DNA of 64,000 nt, taken from assembly GCF_029542205.1 (NCBI RefSeq), contig NZ_CP113783.1:3277001-3341000 (forward strand), in the 5' to 3' direction. Under the pieces are notes generated by a model. It searched no databases. It saw nothing but the letters and a program-made list of their open reading frames with translations, and was not told where the DNA came from. The DNA is from Pseudoxanthomonas sp. SE1. Lineage in GTDB: Bacteria; Pseudomonadota; Gammaproteobacteria; Xanthomonadales; Xanthomonadaceae. The translations under genes were made by a program, and so were the position numbers. Below, one piece after another: positions 29,026-40,982 of this stretch (position 1 is its first letter; each line of letters starts with the position of its first letter).

Positions 29026-31425
29026 ATGACCCGCAAGCTGTCGCCCCTGACCTTCGCCATCAGCCTGGCGCTGGTCGCCCCCGCCGTATCCGCCCAGGAA
29101 TCCGCCCCTGCCGAGGCGCGTACGCTGGACACCCTGATCGTCACCGGCACGCGCGTCTCAGACCGCACCGTTGCCGAATCGCAGTCACCGATCGACATCA
29201 TCACGCCGGAGGCTCTGCAGGCCACCGGCACCACCGAACTCGCGACAGCACTGGCACGCGCCCTGCCCTCGCTGAACTTCCCGCGCCCGGCGGTCACCGA
29301 CGGCACCAGCGGCGTCCGTCCGGCGCAGCTGCGCGGCCTGTCGCCGGACCAGGTACTGATCCTGGTCAACGGCAAGCGCCGCCACATCTCGGCGCTGGTC
29401 AACGTCAACGGCAGCATCGGCCGCGGCTCGTCCGCGGTGGACCTCAACGCGATCCCGGTGTCGGCGATCGAACGCGTCGAAGTGCTGCGCGACGGCGCCT
29501 CCGCGCAGTACGGCTCTGACGCCATCGCCGGCGTGGTCAACATCGTGCTGAAGGGATCCGGCAAGGGCGGCAGCCTGGTCGCGGACGTGGGCGGTTACTC
29601 CGCCGGCGACGGCCGCAGCACGCAGCTGTCGGGCGACACCGGCATTTCGTTCGGCGACGGGCGCGGTTTCGTCCATGTCGCCGGGCAGCTGACCCAGCAG
29701 GACGAGACCGATCGCGCCGGCCCCTACCAAGGCACCGCGCCGAACACCGGCAACAATCCCGCCATTGGCGAGGTGGCGTTCGTCTACGGCGATCCCCAGG
29801 TGGATGCGGGCGCCGTGTCGGCCAATGCCGGCTTCGCGATCAGCGACACGGTGGACGCCTACGCCACTGCCATCGCCAGCAACCGCGACATCGTGTCGTT
29901 CGCCTTCTACCGCTCGCCCAACCACAGCAGCCAGGGCGCGCTCCTGGCCCAGGTTTACCCGGACGGCTACGTGCCGGAGATCAACCAGCTGTCACAGGAC
30001 CGCTCGCTGGTCGCCGGCATCAAGGGCGATACGGAAAATGGCTGGAAGTGGGACGTCAGCTACAACTACGGCTACAACCACCTGAAGTTCTACACCCAGA
30101 ACAGCATCAACTACAGCCTGGGCGCGACCAGTCCGCGCCGCTTCTACGACGGCGCGCTGGAGTACACCCAGAACGTGCTGAACGCCGATATCAGCAAGCC
30201 ACTCGAAATCGGGCTGGCGTATCCGGCCACGCTTTCGTTCGGCGCCGAGTACCGCCAGGAGAAGTGGAACCAGTCGCCGGGCGAGCTGAACTCCTACACG
30301 GGCAGCGGCGCGCAGGGCTTCGCCGGTTTCACCCCCGCCAACGCCGTGCATTCGGACCGCGACAGTTACGCGGCGTATGTGGGGCTGGAAGCTGACATGA
30401 CCGAGAAGTTCTCGGCCGGCATCGCTGGTCGTTACGAGGACTACTCCGACTTCGGCAGCGAGGTATCCGGCAAGCTGTCCGCGCGCTACGCCTTCACCGA
30501 TGCCGTGGCGCTGCGTGCGACGGTGGCAAGCGGTTTCCGCGCACCAGCGCTGGCGCAGCAGTACTACCAGGTGGTGACCTCGCAGTACAACGCCACACTC
30601 GACCGCTTCTTCGAATCGGGCACGTTCCCCGCTACTGGCCCGGTGGCGCAGGCGCTGGGGGCCGATGCACTGACCGCCGAAACCTCGCTGTCCTACGGAC
30701 TGGGCCTGGTGCTGCAGCCGGTGGACCGCCTGTACGTCACCATCGATGCATACCAGATCGACATCGACGACCGCATCGTGCTCTCCTCCAACCTGCTGCT
30801 GGGCGGCAATGCGGCGGCGCAGGCGTTGCTGTCGAGCCTGGGCGTCAACGGCGTCACCAGCGCGCGCTACTTCACCAACGCGGCCGACACCCGCACGCGT
30901 GGCGTCGACGTCATCGCTCAGTACACCGTGCCGCTGGCCAACAGCAGCCTCGCCCTGACCGCCGGCTACAACTACAACAAGACCGAGATCCAGCGCATCG
31001 CGCCGAATCCGCCGGAGCTGACCTCGCTGGGCGCCAATCTCTTTCGCGTGGGCCGTGACGAGCAGGGCCGTATCGAGGAAGGCTATCCACGCGACAAGAC
31101 CACGCTGACGGCGGCGTGGAACCTGGCGCGCTGGGACTTCACCTTCGGCGCCACCCGCTACGGCGAGTTCACCACGCGCGTCAGCGAGACCGGTAATCCG
31201 GTCAACGACCAGACCTACGGCGCGAAGTGGATCCTGGACGCCTCCACCAGCTATCGCCCGAGCGAGAACTGGACGCTGACGCTCGGTGCGGACAACCTGC
31301 TGGACGAATACCCGGACCGCACCATCTTCCCGAACTCGAACAGCGGCCAGTTCCCCTACAGCAGCCAGTCGCCAGGCGGTTTCAACGGCGCCTATGTGTA
31401 TGGGCGCGTCGCCTACAAGTGGTGA
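29026..31425 (+). CDS. TonB-dependent outer-membrane receptor
   Basis: A 799-residue receptor. Residues 1-24 are a signal peptide (VAPAVSA-QE) and LDTLIVTGTRVS is the TonB box region. The plug domain follows (LNFPRPAVTDGTSGVRPAQL, RGLSPDQVLILVNGKRRH, GASAQYGSDAIAGVVNIVL). The 22-strand barrel ends with the aromatic C-terminus VYGRVAYKW. The ATG at 29026 is preferred over 28951 because it starts the signal peptide. The ligand is unknown; no transporter or sugar genes adjoin it. It is a paralogue of the receptor at 40983, with the same plug motifs. Confidence 0.93.
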   Translation: MTRKLSPLTFAISLALVAPAVSAQESAPAEARTLDTLIVTGTRVSDRTVAESQSPIDIITPEALQATGTTELATALARALPSLNFPRPAVTDGTSGVRPAQLRGLSPDQVLILVNGKRRHISALVNVNGSIGRGSSAVDLNAIPVSAIERVEVLRDGASAQYGSDAIAGVVNIVLKGSGKGGSLVADVGGYSAGDGRSTQLSGDTGISFGDGRGFVHVAGQLTQQDETDRAGPYQGTAPNTGNNPAIGEVAFVYGDPQVDAGAVSANAGFAISDTVDAYATAIASNRDIVSFAFYRSPNHSSQGALLAQVYPDGYVPEINQLSQDRSLVAGIKGDTENGWKWDVSYNYGYNHLKFYTQNSINYSLGATSPRRFYDGALEYTQNVLNADISKPLEIGLAYPATLSFGAEYRQEKWNQSPGELNSYTGSGAQGFAGFTPANAVHSDRDSYAAYVGLEADMTEKFSAGIAGRYEDYSDFGSEVSGKLSARYAFTDAVALRATVASGFRAPALAQQYYQVVTSQYNATLDRFFESGTFPATGPVAQALGADALTAETSLSYGLGLVLQPVDRLYVTIDAYQIDIDDRIVLSSNLLLGGNAAAQALLSSLGVNGVTSARYFTNAADTRTRGVDVIAQYTVPLANSSLALTAGYNYNKTEIQRIAPNPPELTSLGANLFRVGRDEQGRIEEGYPRDKTTLTAAWNLARWDFTFGATRYGEFTTRVSETGNPVNDQTYGAKWILDASTSYRPSENWTLTLGADNLLDEYPDRTIFPNSNSGQFPYSSQSPGGFNGAYVYGRVAYKW

Positions 31426-31451
31426 GGCGGCGCATCGCCTGGCTTCTTCGG

Positions 31452-31478
31452 AACGCCCCGCCCCGAGCGGGGCGTTTC
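31452..31478 (+). terminator. Terminator-like hairpin after the first TonB receptor
   Basis: AACGCCCCG and CGGGGCGTT form a 9-bp stem around a 7-base loop, followed by TTTCC, 27 bases after the stop codon. Confidence 0.75.
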
Positions 31479-31596
31479 CGTTGCGGCGATGACGGCGGAA
31501 ACTGGAGAACAACGCGCGCTGCGGCCTGTATACGTTTGCGGCATGGCGCCCGCATCGGCGACACTCGACGGACATGCAGAGGAAACGCGCGATTAG

Positions 31597-33285
31597 ATGC
31601 ACCATGACGCCGACCTGATCAACATCATCGCGGTAGGCCTCGCCCTGGCCTTCGTGCTGGGCGCGCTCGCGCACAAGCTGCGCCTGTCACCGCTGGTCGG
31701 TTACCTGCTCGCCGGCATCTTCGTCGGCCCTTTCACCCCCGGCTTCGTGGCCGACCAGGCACTGGCCAACCAGTTGTCGGAACTGGGCGTGATGCTGCTG
31801 ATGTTCGGCGTGGGCTTGCACTTCTCGCTGGAGGACCTGCTGGAAGTCAAGGCGATCGCCATTCCCGGCGCCATCGCGCAGATCGTGGTGGCCACGGCGC
31901 TGGGCTGGGCGCTGGCATGGGGCATGGGCTGGACGCCGTTGAACGGCTTCGTGTTCGGGTTGGCGCTGTCGGTGGCGAGCACCGTGGTGCTGCTGCGCGC
32001 GATGGAGGACCGGCGCCTGCTGGATACGAAGCGCGGCCGCATCGCGGTGGGCTGGCTGATCGTGGAAGACATCGCCATGGTGCTGGCGCTGGTGATGCTG
32101 CCGGTACTGGCGGAGACCTTCGGCGAGCGCACCGGCGACACGCCGGCGAGTTTCGGGGCCTTCATGGTCGCCATCGCATGGACGCTGATCAAGCTGGGCG
32201 CGTTCGTCGCCTTCATGCTGGTAGTGGGTCGCCGCGTCATTCCATGGACGCTGGAGAAGATCGCCGCGACCGGTTCGCGCGAACTGTTCACGCTGTCGGT
32301 ACTGGCGATCGCGCTGGGCGTGGCGTTCGGCTCGGCCACGCTGTTCGGCGTGTCGTTTGCCCTGGGCGCGTTCTTCGCCGGCATGCTGCTCAACGAATCC
32401 GAGCTGAGCCACAAGGCGGCCAACGACTCGCTGCCGCTGCGGGATGCGTTCGCGGTACTGTTCTTCGTGTCGGTGGGCATGCTGTTCAACCCAGCGATCC
32501 TGGTGGCGCATCCTTGGCAAGTGCTGGCCACCTTCGGGATCATCGTGATCGGCAAGTCGGTGGCGGCGTACTACATCGTCAAAGCGTTCAAGCACCCCAC
32601 CGGCACCGCACTGACGATCTCGGTCAGCCTGGCGCAGATCGGCGAGTTCTCCTTCATCCTGGCCGCACTGGGCGTGTCGCTGAAGATCCTGCCGCCGGAG
32701 GGACGCGACCTGATCCTGGCCGGCTCGTTGCTGTCGATCATCGCCAACCCGTTCCTGTTCTCGTGGCTGGACCGCTGGCAGATGAAGCAGGAAGCGCTGG
32801 CACCGGTGCCGGCCGAGCCCGAGATACCGCCGGGCCCTTCGCTCGATGTCACCGGCCACGCCATTATCATCGGCTATGGCCGCGTGGGCAGCGAACTGGC
32901 GCGCGTACTGCGCGACCGCGGCGTGCCCCTGATCGTCATCGACGACAACGGCGAGCACGTGGCACGCGCGCATGATGCCGGCATCCCCGCGATCCGCGGC
33001 AGCGCGGCGGCCGACAGGGTGCTGGCAGAGGCGCATCCCGAACGCGCGAAGATCGCCGTACTGGCCATCCCGCAACCGCTCGAAGCAGGCGAGACCCTGG
33101 CCAAGCTGCGCGCACTCAATCCTTCACTGACCCTGCTCGCCCGCGCGCACAGCGAGGGGGAAGTGAAGCATCTGCTGGAACACGGCGCAGACGGCGCCGT
33201 GCTGGCCGAACGCGAACTGGCGTTCTCGCTTGCGGAAATGGTGATGTCCACGCCACCGTATCGTCCGCAGCGCACCATCAGCTGA
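31597..33285 (+). CDS. ybaL: YbaL/KefB-family cation:proton antiporter (CPA2) with NAD-binding domain
   Basis: A 562-residue membrane protein. About 12 helices form the Na+/H+ exchanger domain in residues 1-400 (LSPLVGYLLAGIFVGPFTPG, LALSVASTVVLLRAMEDRR, FALGAFFAGMLLNESELSHK). A cytoplasmic RCK/TrkA-N domain follows, with HAIIIGYGRVGSELARVL as its Rossmann motif. The pattern matches YbaL, related to KefB/KefC potassium efflux systems. The expected role is K+ or cation efflux coupled to protons, perhaps in electrophile or pH stress. It converges with the EAL gene only nine bases downstream. Confidence 0.92.
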   Translation: MHHDADLINIIAVGLALAFVLGALAHKLRLSPLVGYLLAGIFVGPFTPGFVADQALANQLSELGVMLLMFGVGLHFSLEDLLEVKAIAIPGAIAQIVVATALGWALAWGMGWTPLNGFVFGLALSVASTVVLLRAMEDRRLLDTKRGRIAVGWLIVEDIAMVLALVMLPVLAETFGERTGDTPASFGAFMVAIAWTLIKLGAFVAFMLVVGRRVIPWTLEKIAATGSRELFTLSVLAIALGVAFGSATLFGVSFALGAFFAGMLLNESELSHKAANDSLPLRDAFAVLFFVSVGMLFNPAILVAHPWQVLATFGIIVIGKSVAAYYIVKAFKHPTGTALTISVSLAQIGEFSFILAALGVSLKILPPEGRDLILAGSLLSIIANPFLFSWLDRWQMKQEALAPVPAEPEIPPGPSLDVTGHAIIIGYGRVGSELARVLRDRGVPLIVIDDNGEHVARAHDAGIPAIRGSAAADRVLAEAHPERAKIAVLAIPQPLEAGETLAKLRALNPSLTLLARAHSEGEVKHLLEHGADGAVLAERELAFSLAEMVMSTPPYRPQRTIS

Positions 33286-33300
33286 TCCTGCAGGTCAGCT
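33280..33300. terminator. Hairpin between convergent ybaL and EAL genes
   Basis: A near-perfect 21-base palindrome, AGCTGA on the left and TCAGCT on the right around CCTGCAGG, contains both stop codons (TGA at 33283-33285 and the complementary stop at 33295-33297). It could work as a bidirectional stop despite lacking U-runs. Confidence 0.45.
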
Positions 33301-35604
33301 GCGGAAAACAGCGGCCTCCGCGGCGGTCTCCGCCAGCACGTCGACCAGCGGACGCGGGGCACCGTACAGATAGCCCTGCACGCGCTGCACGCCCAGTTGC
33401 CGCAGGCAGTGCTCCGTGGCTTCGTCCTCGACGAACTCGGCCACCGTGATCGCCCCGAAGGCCGTGGCCACGGCGACGGATGCCTGCACGACCGCATGGT
33501 CCTTGCCCAACTGGGCCACGTTGCGCACGAACGAGCCATCGATCTTGATGATATCGACGGGGAGCTCGCGCAGGCGCGCGAAGCTCTGCATGCCGGTGCC
33601 GAAGTCATCGATGGCGATGTGGCAGCCCAGCGCGCGCAGGTCGGCCAGGAGGTGGCTGGCGGCGGCCGTGTTGGAGATGGCGGCGGTTTCGGTGACTTCG
33701 AAGCACAACGCACTCATCGGCAGCGGCGAGCCGGCCAGCAGGGTTCGCAGTTCCACCTGGAAACTCATCGAGGCCAGGCTCTGGCCGGTCAGGTTGATGG
33801 CGATCTCACGGCAGTGCGGCAATGCGGCGGGCGACTTCCGCAGCAGACGGAACAACGCGCGCACGACCGCCAGGTCCAGTTCGGCGCCCCGGCCCGCGGC
33901 TTCGAGGGGCGCCATGAAGCGGGCTGGCGACATGATCTCGCCCCGCTCGTCCAGCAGGCGGCACAGCACCTCCCCCATCAGCCCGCGCGGCTCGCCTTCG
34001 ACATCGGCAAGCTCGCGGATCGGCTGGAAGTACAGCACGACACGCTCATTGCGCAGGCTCGCCAGGGCTTCGGTGGCGTCGTGCAGTTGGCGTCGATGCG
34101 TGCGCCGCAACTGGGTATCGCCGATGTCGCTGTAGCGGGGCCTCAGTTCGCCGTGATGGCGCGCCTCGAAGGCCAGGTGCGAAGCCGCGACCACCGCCGC
34201 ATCGATCACGCTCGCCTGGGTGCCGTTGAACGCGGCCACCCCCAGGTAAGGCAGCAGCCGCATCGGCTGTCCGCCCGCATCGATCTCCGCGTGCTCCACC
34301 CGCGCCATCACCCGCTCCCAGAGATCGGCGTCGCGCGAGAATTTCGGCAGCAGTGCGAACTGGCCGGTGCCGACGTAATACGTCTCCACGATGTCTTCCA
34401 GGCGACGCGCCGTCGCGTTCATCGCCTGCGCCTGGGTATCCAGTCCGAAGCCCGCGACCAGCGTGTCGGTCTGGTCCAGCAGCAGGTAGCCCAACTCGGT
34501 GCGCGCCAGCGGCCGCGCCACGCGTTCGCGCAAGGCCTTGAGGTTGGGCAGACCCGTGATCTGGTCGCGCAGCGTCTCGCTGGAAAGCCGCTCCGCCAGT
34601 TCGAAGCGGTCGCGGTTGGTCAGCCACAGGTACATCATCGCCAGGAGCAGGATGTTCAACTCCAGCGTGATGTGCAGCAGGTTGAAGAAACCCACCGGGC
34701 TGTTCGCGTATTCGGCCGTACCCGCCACCATGCCCACCAACAGCAGCAAGGTGAGCGAGAGCGCTGCCATGGCCCAGCGCGACGACAAGCGCAGCATGCC
34801 CCAGCCCAGCACCAGCAGCAGCGCGAAGCGATAGTCCATGAGTACCAGCCGTGGCGCGGCGCCATCGGCCATGTAGGCCTGCCGCACCAGCACGGCCATC
34901 CACAGGCTGAGCACCAGACCGGTCCCCAGCATGACCGGCCACATCCAGTGCGAACCGACATCGAGACGGGGCGTGGGATATCCACGCTCCCGCCACGCCA
35001 CCACCAGCGGCAACGTCACCACCGCCACGCCGAACTGCTTGGCGAAGAACATCTGGAACGCCGAACTGATGGCCAACGCGGAGGTGGAAATCGCCGCGAT
35101 GCTGAAGCCGGCGAGGGAGAGCGCCAGTGGATAGAGCAACAGGCCGATCGCGGCGAAGCGGATCAGGTCGCGTCGTTGCACGCGCTGCCCGGGCGCACGC
35201 GGCCATCGCATCCATTGCGCGCACACCAGGCTCCAGCCCAGCGTGAACAGATAGCTGGCCGCACCCCACGCCAGCACCGGACCCGGTTGCCACTGGTCGA
35301 AATAAAGCTGGCGCCCGGTCCAGCCCGCGAATGTCAGCAGGAAACAGCCGGCCACCACGCGGCGATCGCGTTCGAGCATGGCGATGGCCAGCAGCAGGCC
35401 CGCATGCAGGTGGATCAGGGAGGCGTCGGCCTGTTCGCCGAAGAAGTCGATGCGGTAGCTGATGGGGACCTGCTGCAACAGCAGGCACAGCCCGCCCAGC
35501 AGGAGCACTTTCGTGCTTCCGTGCAGGCCGCGCGCCTGTATGTCAGCGTGGTCGACCATGCTCACCGAAATCCCATATGCCCCCGGCGCCCAGCATCCTG
35601 ACAT
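33295..35604 (-). CDS. Membrane-bound EAL-domain protein with degenerate GGDEF domain
   Basis: A 769-residue protein with eight to ten membrane helices in residues 25-335, then a GGDEF-like domain (residues about 350-500) and an EAL domain (about 515-755). The GGDEF domain starts DQITGLPNLKALRER, but its active site reads YVGTGQFALL, so it cannot be a cyclase. The EAL domain keeps most metal and catalytic residues (GEVLCRL, INLTGQ, FEVTET, IDDFGTG, IIKIDGSFV, AEFVED). It is therefore probably a c-di-GMP phosphodiesterase, with the EAL motif itself changed to EVL. An ATG at 35557-35559 is an alternative start. Confidence 0.87.
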   Translation of the reverse strand: MSGCWAPGAYGISVSMVDHADIQARGLHGSTKVLLLGGLCLLLQQVPISYRIDFFGEQADASLIHLHAGLLLAIAMLERDRRVVAGCFLLTFAGWTGRQLYFDQWQPGPVLAWGAASYLFTLGWSLVCAQWMRWPRAPGQRVQRRDLIRFAAIGLLLYPLALSLAGFSIAAISTSALAISSAFQMFFAKQFGVAVVTLPLVVAWRERGYPTPRLDVGSHWMWPVMLGTGLVLSLWMAVLVRQAYMADGAAPRLVLMDYRFALLLVLGWGMLRLSSRWAMAALSLTLLLLVGMVAGTAEYANSPVGFFNLLHITLELNILLLAMMYLWLTNRDRFELAERLSSETLRDQITGLPNLKALRERVARPLARTELGYLLLDQTDTLVAGFGLDTQAQAMNATARRLEDIVETYYVGTGQFALLPKFSRDADLWERVMARVEHAEIDAGGQPMRLLPYLGVAAFNGTQASVIDAAVVAASHLAFEARHHGELRPRYSDIGDTQLRRTHRRQLHDATEALASLRNERVVLYFQPIRELADVEGEPRGLMGEVLCRLLDERGEIMSPARFMAPLEAAGRGAELDLAVVRALFRLLRKSPAALPHCREIAINLTGQSLASMSFQVELRTLLAGSPLPMSALCFEVTETAAISNTAAASHLLADLRALGCHIAIDDFGTGMQSFARLRELPVDIIKIDGSFVRNVAQLGKDHAVVQASVAVATAFGAITVAEFVEDEATEHCLRQLGVQRVQGYLYGAPRPLVDVLAETAAEAAVFRS

Positions 35605-35736
35605 GTAAACGCATGTACAGGGAGTGCTGCGGACACACCGCGCTTTCGCCCGTCCCTGGCGGCTTCGCGCACTTCAGCCGCGGCGTCGCGCGGCGGCAGG
35701 AGGAAGAGCTCGCTTCTCCCGCCGCCGTTCAGGCCA

Positions 35737-38340
<2,604 letters not shown>

Positions 38341-38394
38341 CGGGAGAACCTCAGGAAAAGTAGGGGCCGGCGAATGCCAGCCGATGCTACTCAG

Positions 38395-38420
38395 ATGAGG
38401 TTAAATGCTGGTGTTTCAAG
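38395..38420 (-). promoter_or_regulatory. Sigma-32 (RpoH) heat-shock promoter of clpB
   Basis: On the minus strand CTTGAA (38415-38420) and CCTCAT (38395-38400) are separated by 14 bases. This is close to the CTTGAAA-N11-16-CCCCAT consensus for RpoH, with one mismatch in the -10 half. Placed 55 bases upstream of clpB, it fits the known heat-shock control of this gene. Confidence 0.8.
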
Positions 38421-38443
38421 ACCATTTGAGACCGGGAGACGCG

Positions 38444-38507
38444 GTAGGGTGGGCGCTCGCCCACCGCCTTCACGACTCCCGGAACGGCGGGCCAGGGCCC
38501 GCCCTAC
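38444..38507. repeat. GTAGGG(C/T)GGGC inverted repeat pair
   Basis: GTAGGGTGGGCGCTCGCCCA (from 38444) and the inverse of GTAGGGCGGGCCCTGGCCCG (38486-38507) face each other. The second unit overlaps the end of the NCS2-like permease gene, and its TAG is that gene's stop codon. The same unit type lies between sucC and sucD. Confidence 0.85.
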
Positions 38508-40087
38508 GCCTTCTTCTGAAGGGACAATGCGCCCAGCAGCAGGGCCAGTGCAGCATACGCCCCGGCGAACTGCCACAGGATGGTCGCGCGCAGGCCTTCC
38601 ACGTCCCACGGCAGGTAGATGCCGCCGCGCGGATCCACCGAGTGGATGATGCCGAACAGCGTCAGTACCGCACCCACCAGCAGCGCGACGACGGCACGGC
38701 CGTTGCGCCCGTCGATCATCGCCACCAGCGCGGTGGTCCAGATCATCGCGGTGATGATGAAGCCGTTGCCCAGGGTGACGATGGTGGCCAGGTCCGGCAG
38801 GCCGTGGCCGTCCACGCCTTCGTACAGGGCGACGAAACGGTCGGGCGCGATCCACGCCGGATTGCCGAACTTGATCGTCAGCAGATAGGCCACCGACGGC
38901 AGGAAGCCCAGCGCCACCGCGATGGCGTGCTTGCGCGGCGTTTCGGTGAACGCCTGCACGGTGATGTCCAGGCCCACGTACACGATGATCGGCGCCAGCA
39001 CCGCCACCGGCAGCCACTGCACCAGCCCCGACACGTAGCCCAGCACGCCGCCCAGGCCGATGAAGAGGCCGGTCAGCAACGTGTAGCCCTTGCGCGCGCC
39101 CATGTGCTTGTACGCGGGTTGGCCGATGTACGGCGTGGTCTGCGCCACGCCACCGCAGAAACCCGCGACCAGCGTGGACACCGCTTCGGCCAGCAGCACG
39201 TCGCGCGTACGGTAGTCGTCGCCGGCAGCGCGCGCACTCTCGCTGACGTTGATGCCGCCCACCACCATCAGCAGGCCGAACGGCAGCAGCAGCGGCAGGT
39301 AGGGCACGGTGTAGGCCAGGCCCTCCAGCCAGCCCAGCGTGGGCAACGGCAGCGTCACCGCCAGCGGCACGGCATCGGGCACCTTGAAGCCGGGTGCGCC
39401 GAAGCCAGACAAGCCGAGCGCGTAGTACAGCGTGGTGCCGACGATGAAGGCCAGCAGCACGCCGGGAATCTTCACCGGCAGCTTCCCTTTCGCCACCAGC
39501 ACGTACAGCAGCAGGCCGAAGGTCACGAAGCCGACGATGGGCTGGCGCAGCGTTTCGATCAGCGGCAGGAAGCCGAGCAGCGTCAGCGCCGCGCCGCCGA
39601 TGGAGCCCAGCAGGCCGGCACGCGGCACCGCACGCGTGACCGCATCGCCGAAGAACGACAGCACCAGCTTCAGCACGCCCATCACCACCAGCGAGGCCAT
39701 GCCGAGCTGCCAGGTGGCGGTGGCGGCGGCCTGTTCGTCCATGCCCGCCTGCTTGAAGCCGACGAAGGCCGGGCCCAGCACCAGCAACGCCATGCCGATG
39801 CTGGTGGGCGCGTCCAGGCCCAGCGGCATCGCGGTGACGTCGTCGCGGCCGGTCTTCTCCGACAGCCGGTGCGCCATCCACGTGTAGATCAGATTACCGA
39901 CCAGCACGCCCAGCGCGGTGCCGGGGAACATGCGGGTGAACACCACCTCCGCCGGGAACTGGAAGATGCCGATCAGCGCGGCGGCGATGAAGCCGAGGAT
40001 GGACAGGTTGTCCACCACCAGGCCGAAGAAACCGTTGAGGTCGCCGGGGACGAACCAGCGGCGCACGGGAGAAGCCGATGCGGTCAT
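38504..40087 (-). CDS. NCS2-like (xanthine/uracil permease superfamily) transporter
   Basis: A 527-residue integral membrane protein with about 12-14 hydrophobic segments. It starts MTASASPVRRWFVPGDLNGF. LLVLGPAFVGF, LLPFGLLMVVGGINVSESAR and VALLVGAVLTLFGIIHS are seen. The pattern of helices and the NCS2-type VVGGINVSESA segment suggest a nucleobase or related permease, but the substrate is not evident. The ATG at 40085-40087 is chosen; upstream in-frame sequence is repeat-derived. Its stop codon TAG is part of the downstream GTAG repeat, so the last residues may be recent. Confidence 0.8.
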   Translation of the reverse strand: MTASASPVRRWFVPGDLNGFFGLVVDNLSILGFIAAALIGIFQFPAEVVFTRMFPGTALGVLVGNLIYTWMAHRLSEKTGRDDVTAMPLGLDAPTSIGMALLVLGPAFVGFKQAGMDEQAAATATWQLGMASLVVMGVLKLVLSFFGDAVTRAVPRAGLLGSIGGAALTLLGFLPLIETLRQPIVGFVTFGLLLYVLVAKGKLPVKIPGVLLAFIVGTTLYYALGLSGFGAPGFKVPDAVPLAVTLPLPTLGWLEGLAYTVPYLPLLLPFGLLMVVGGINVSESARAAGDDYRTRDVLLAEAVSTLVAGFCGGVAQTTPYIGQPAYKHMGARKGYTLLTGLFIGLGGVLGYVSGLVQWLPVAVLAPIIVYVGLDITVQAFTETPRKHAIAVALGFLPSVAYLLTIKFGNPAWIAPDRFVALYEGVDGHGLPDLATIVTLGNGFIITAMIWTTALVAMIDGRNGRAVVALLVGAVLTLFGIIHSVDPRGGIYLPWDVEGLRATILWQFAGAYAALALLLGALSLQKKA

Positions 40088-40140
40088 GGGAGGCCGAAGA
40101 AGGAGAAGGGACAGGAGGGAATGGCGCGCCACAGGATAAG

Positions 40141-40318
40141 CCCCCTCCCCCGTCCACGGGGGAGGGTGGGGGTGGGGGCGACGGCGCCGACCGGTTTCGG
40201 CCTCGCGCGAAGCGTCGCGCTGCGCTTCCCGCGCCCGTCCGTATTTCGCGCGCGCATCATCGTCTGCGCGCGCGCCTGCCCCCATCCCAGCCTTCCCCCG
40301 CATGCGGGGGAAGGAGCG
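40141..40318. repeat. Composite inverted palindromic element upstream of the NCS2-like gene
   Basis: One end is CCCCCTCCCCCGTCCACGGG followed by GGAGGGTGGGGGTGGGGG. The other is CCCATCCCAGCCTTCCCCCG with its complementary half (40281-40318). It is the same two-ended organisation as the elements at 7001, 17177 and 44239. The element occupies nearly the whole gap between the permease and the DUF3574 gene. Confidence 0.8.
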
Positions 40319-40325
40319 GGTCGCC

Positions 40326-40799
40326 TCAGAACGATACGTCCACCGCGTGCCGCGACCACAGCACCGACTGGTGGCCGGTGGCCTGCTTCCACGCCAGGCG
40401 GATCGCCTCGATGTCGGCGCGGCGCTGCGGGGTGTCCTCGTGCAGCACCACCAGCACCTTGGTCTTCAGGCGATTGGGTTCCTTCGCGCCGCGGAACAGC
40501 CACTGGCCGTAGGCGTCGAACACGGTCAGGCCGTCCGGAAAGCGTGCGGTCACTTCCTTGTCGAGGAAGGCACGCCAGTCTGCCTCGGTGATCGGCTCGG
40601 CCTGCGGGCGGTCCGCCGGTCCCGTCTCTTCGCCAACGCCGAAGTACAACTCGCTGCGCACCCAGCCACTCGCATTGGCGGGACGCAGGGCGTCGCCTTC
40701 CAGTGCGGCGCTCGCGGTCGTGGGCGACACGGCGGGCGGCGCGGACGCGCACCCGGCGAGTGCAAGAAGGACCAGCAACCAGACGGCACGATGCGACAT
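40326..40799 (-). CDS. DUF3574 domain lipoprotein
   Basis: A 157-residue protein. MSHRAVWLLVLLALAGCASA gives a lipobox at Cys17. The mature domain reads WVRSELYFGVGEE...TEADWRAFLDKEVTARFPDGLTVFDAYGQW, with LKTKVLVVLHED near the end, the pattern of DUF3574. The function of the family is unknown. It is likely anchored in the outer or inner membrane facing the periplasm. It diverges from the second TonB receptor. Confidence 0.88.
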   Translation of the reverse strand: MSHRAVWLLVLLALAGCASAPPAVSPTTASAALEGDALRPANASGWVRSELYFGVGEETGPADRPQAEPITEADWRAFLDKEVTARFPDGLTVFDAYGQWLFRGAKEPNRLKTKVLVVLHEDTPQRRADIEAIRLAWKQATGHQSVLWSRHAVDVSF

Positions 40800-40916
40800 G
40801 GGAGAACCTCATGGGGGGTGGGCAGGATGAGGCACGGCACCGCCGCGGCCTTATGACGCGAGCGCATAAGGAGATGGGCAGCAGCGATGACGCTTGGTCC
40901 GCCGGGGTGGATAATA

Positions 40917-40942
40917 TATCGCTTCATCGCAATCAAGCGATA
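40917..40942. promoter_or_regulatory. Inverted repeat upstream of the second TonB receptor
   Basis: TATCGCTT and its exact complement AAGCGATA are separated by 10 bases, 41 bases before the receptor start, in an AT-rich patch unusual for this GC-rich genome. It is a likely operator; an ArsR- or MetR/SahR-type regulator is one guess, but no regulator is adjacent. Confidence 0.5.
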
Positions 40943-40982
40943 GACTTTACTCGCTCCCTCCCCTCGCCCCACGAGATTTTTC

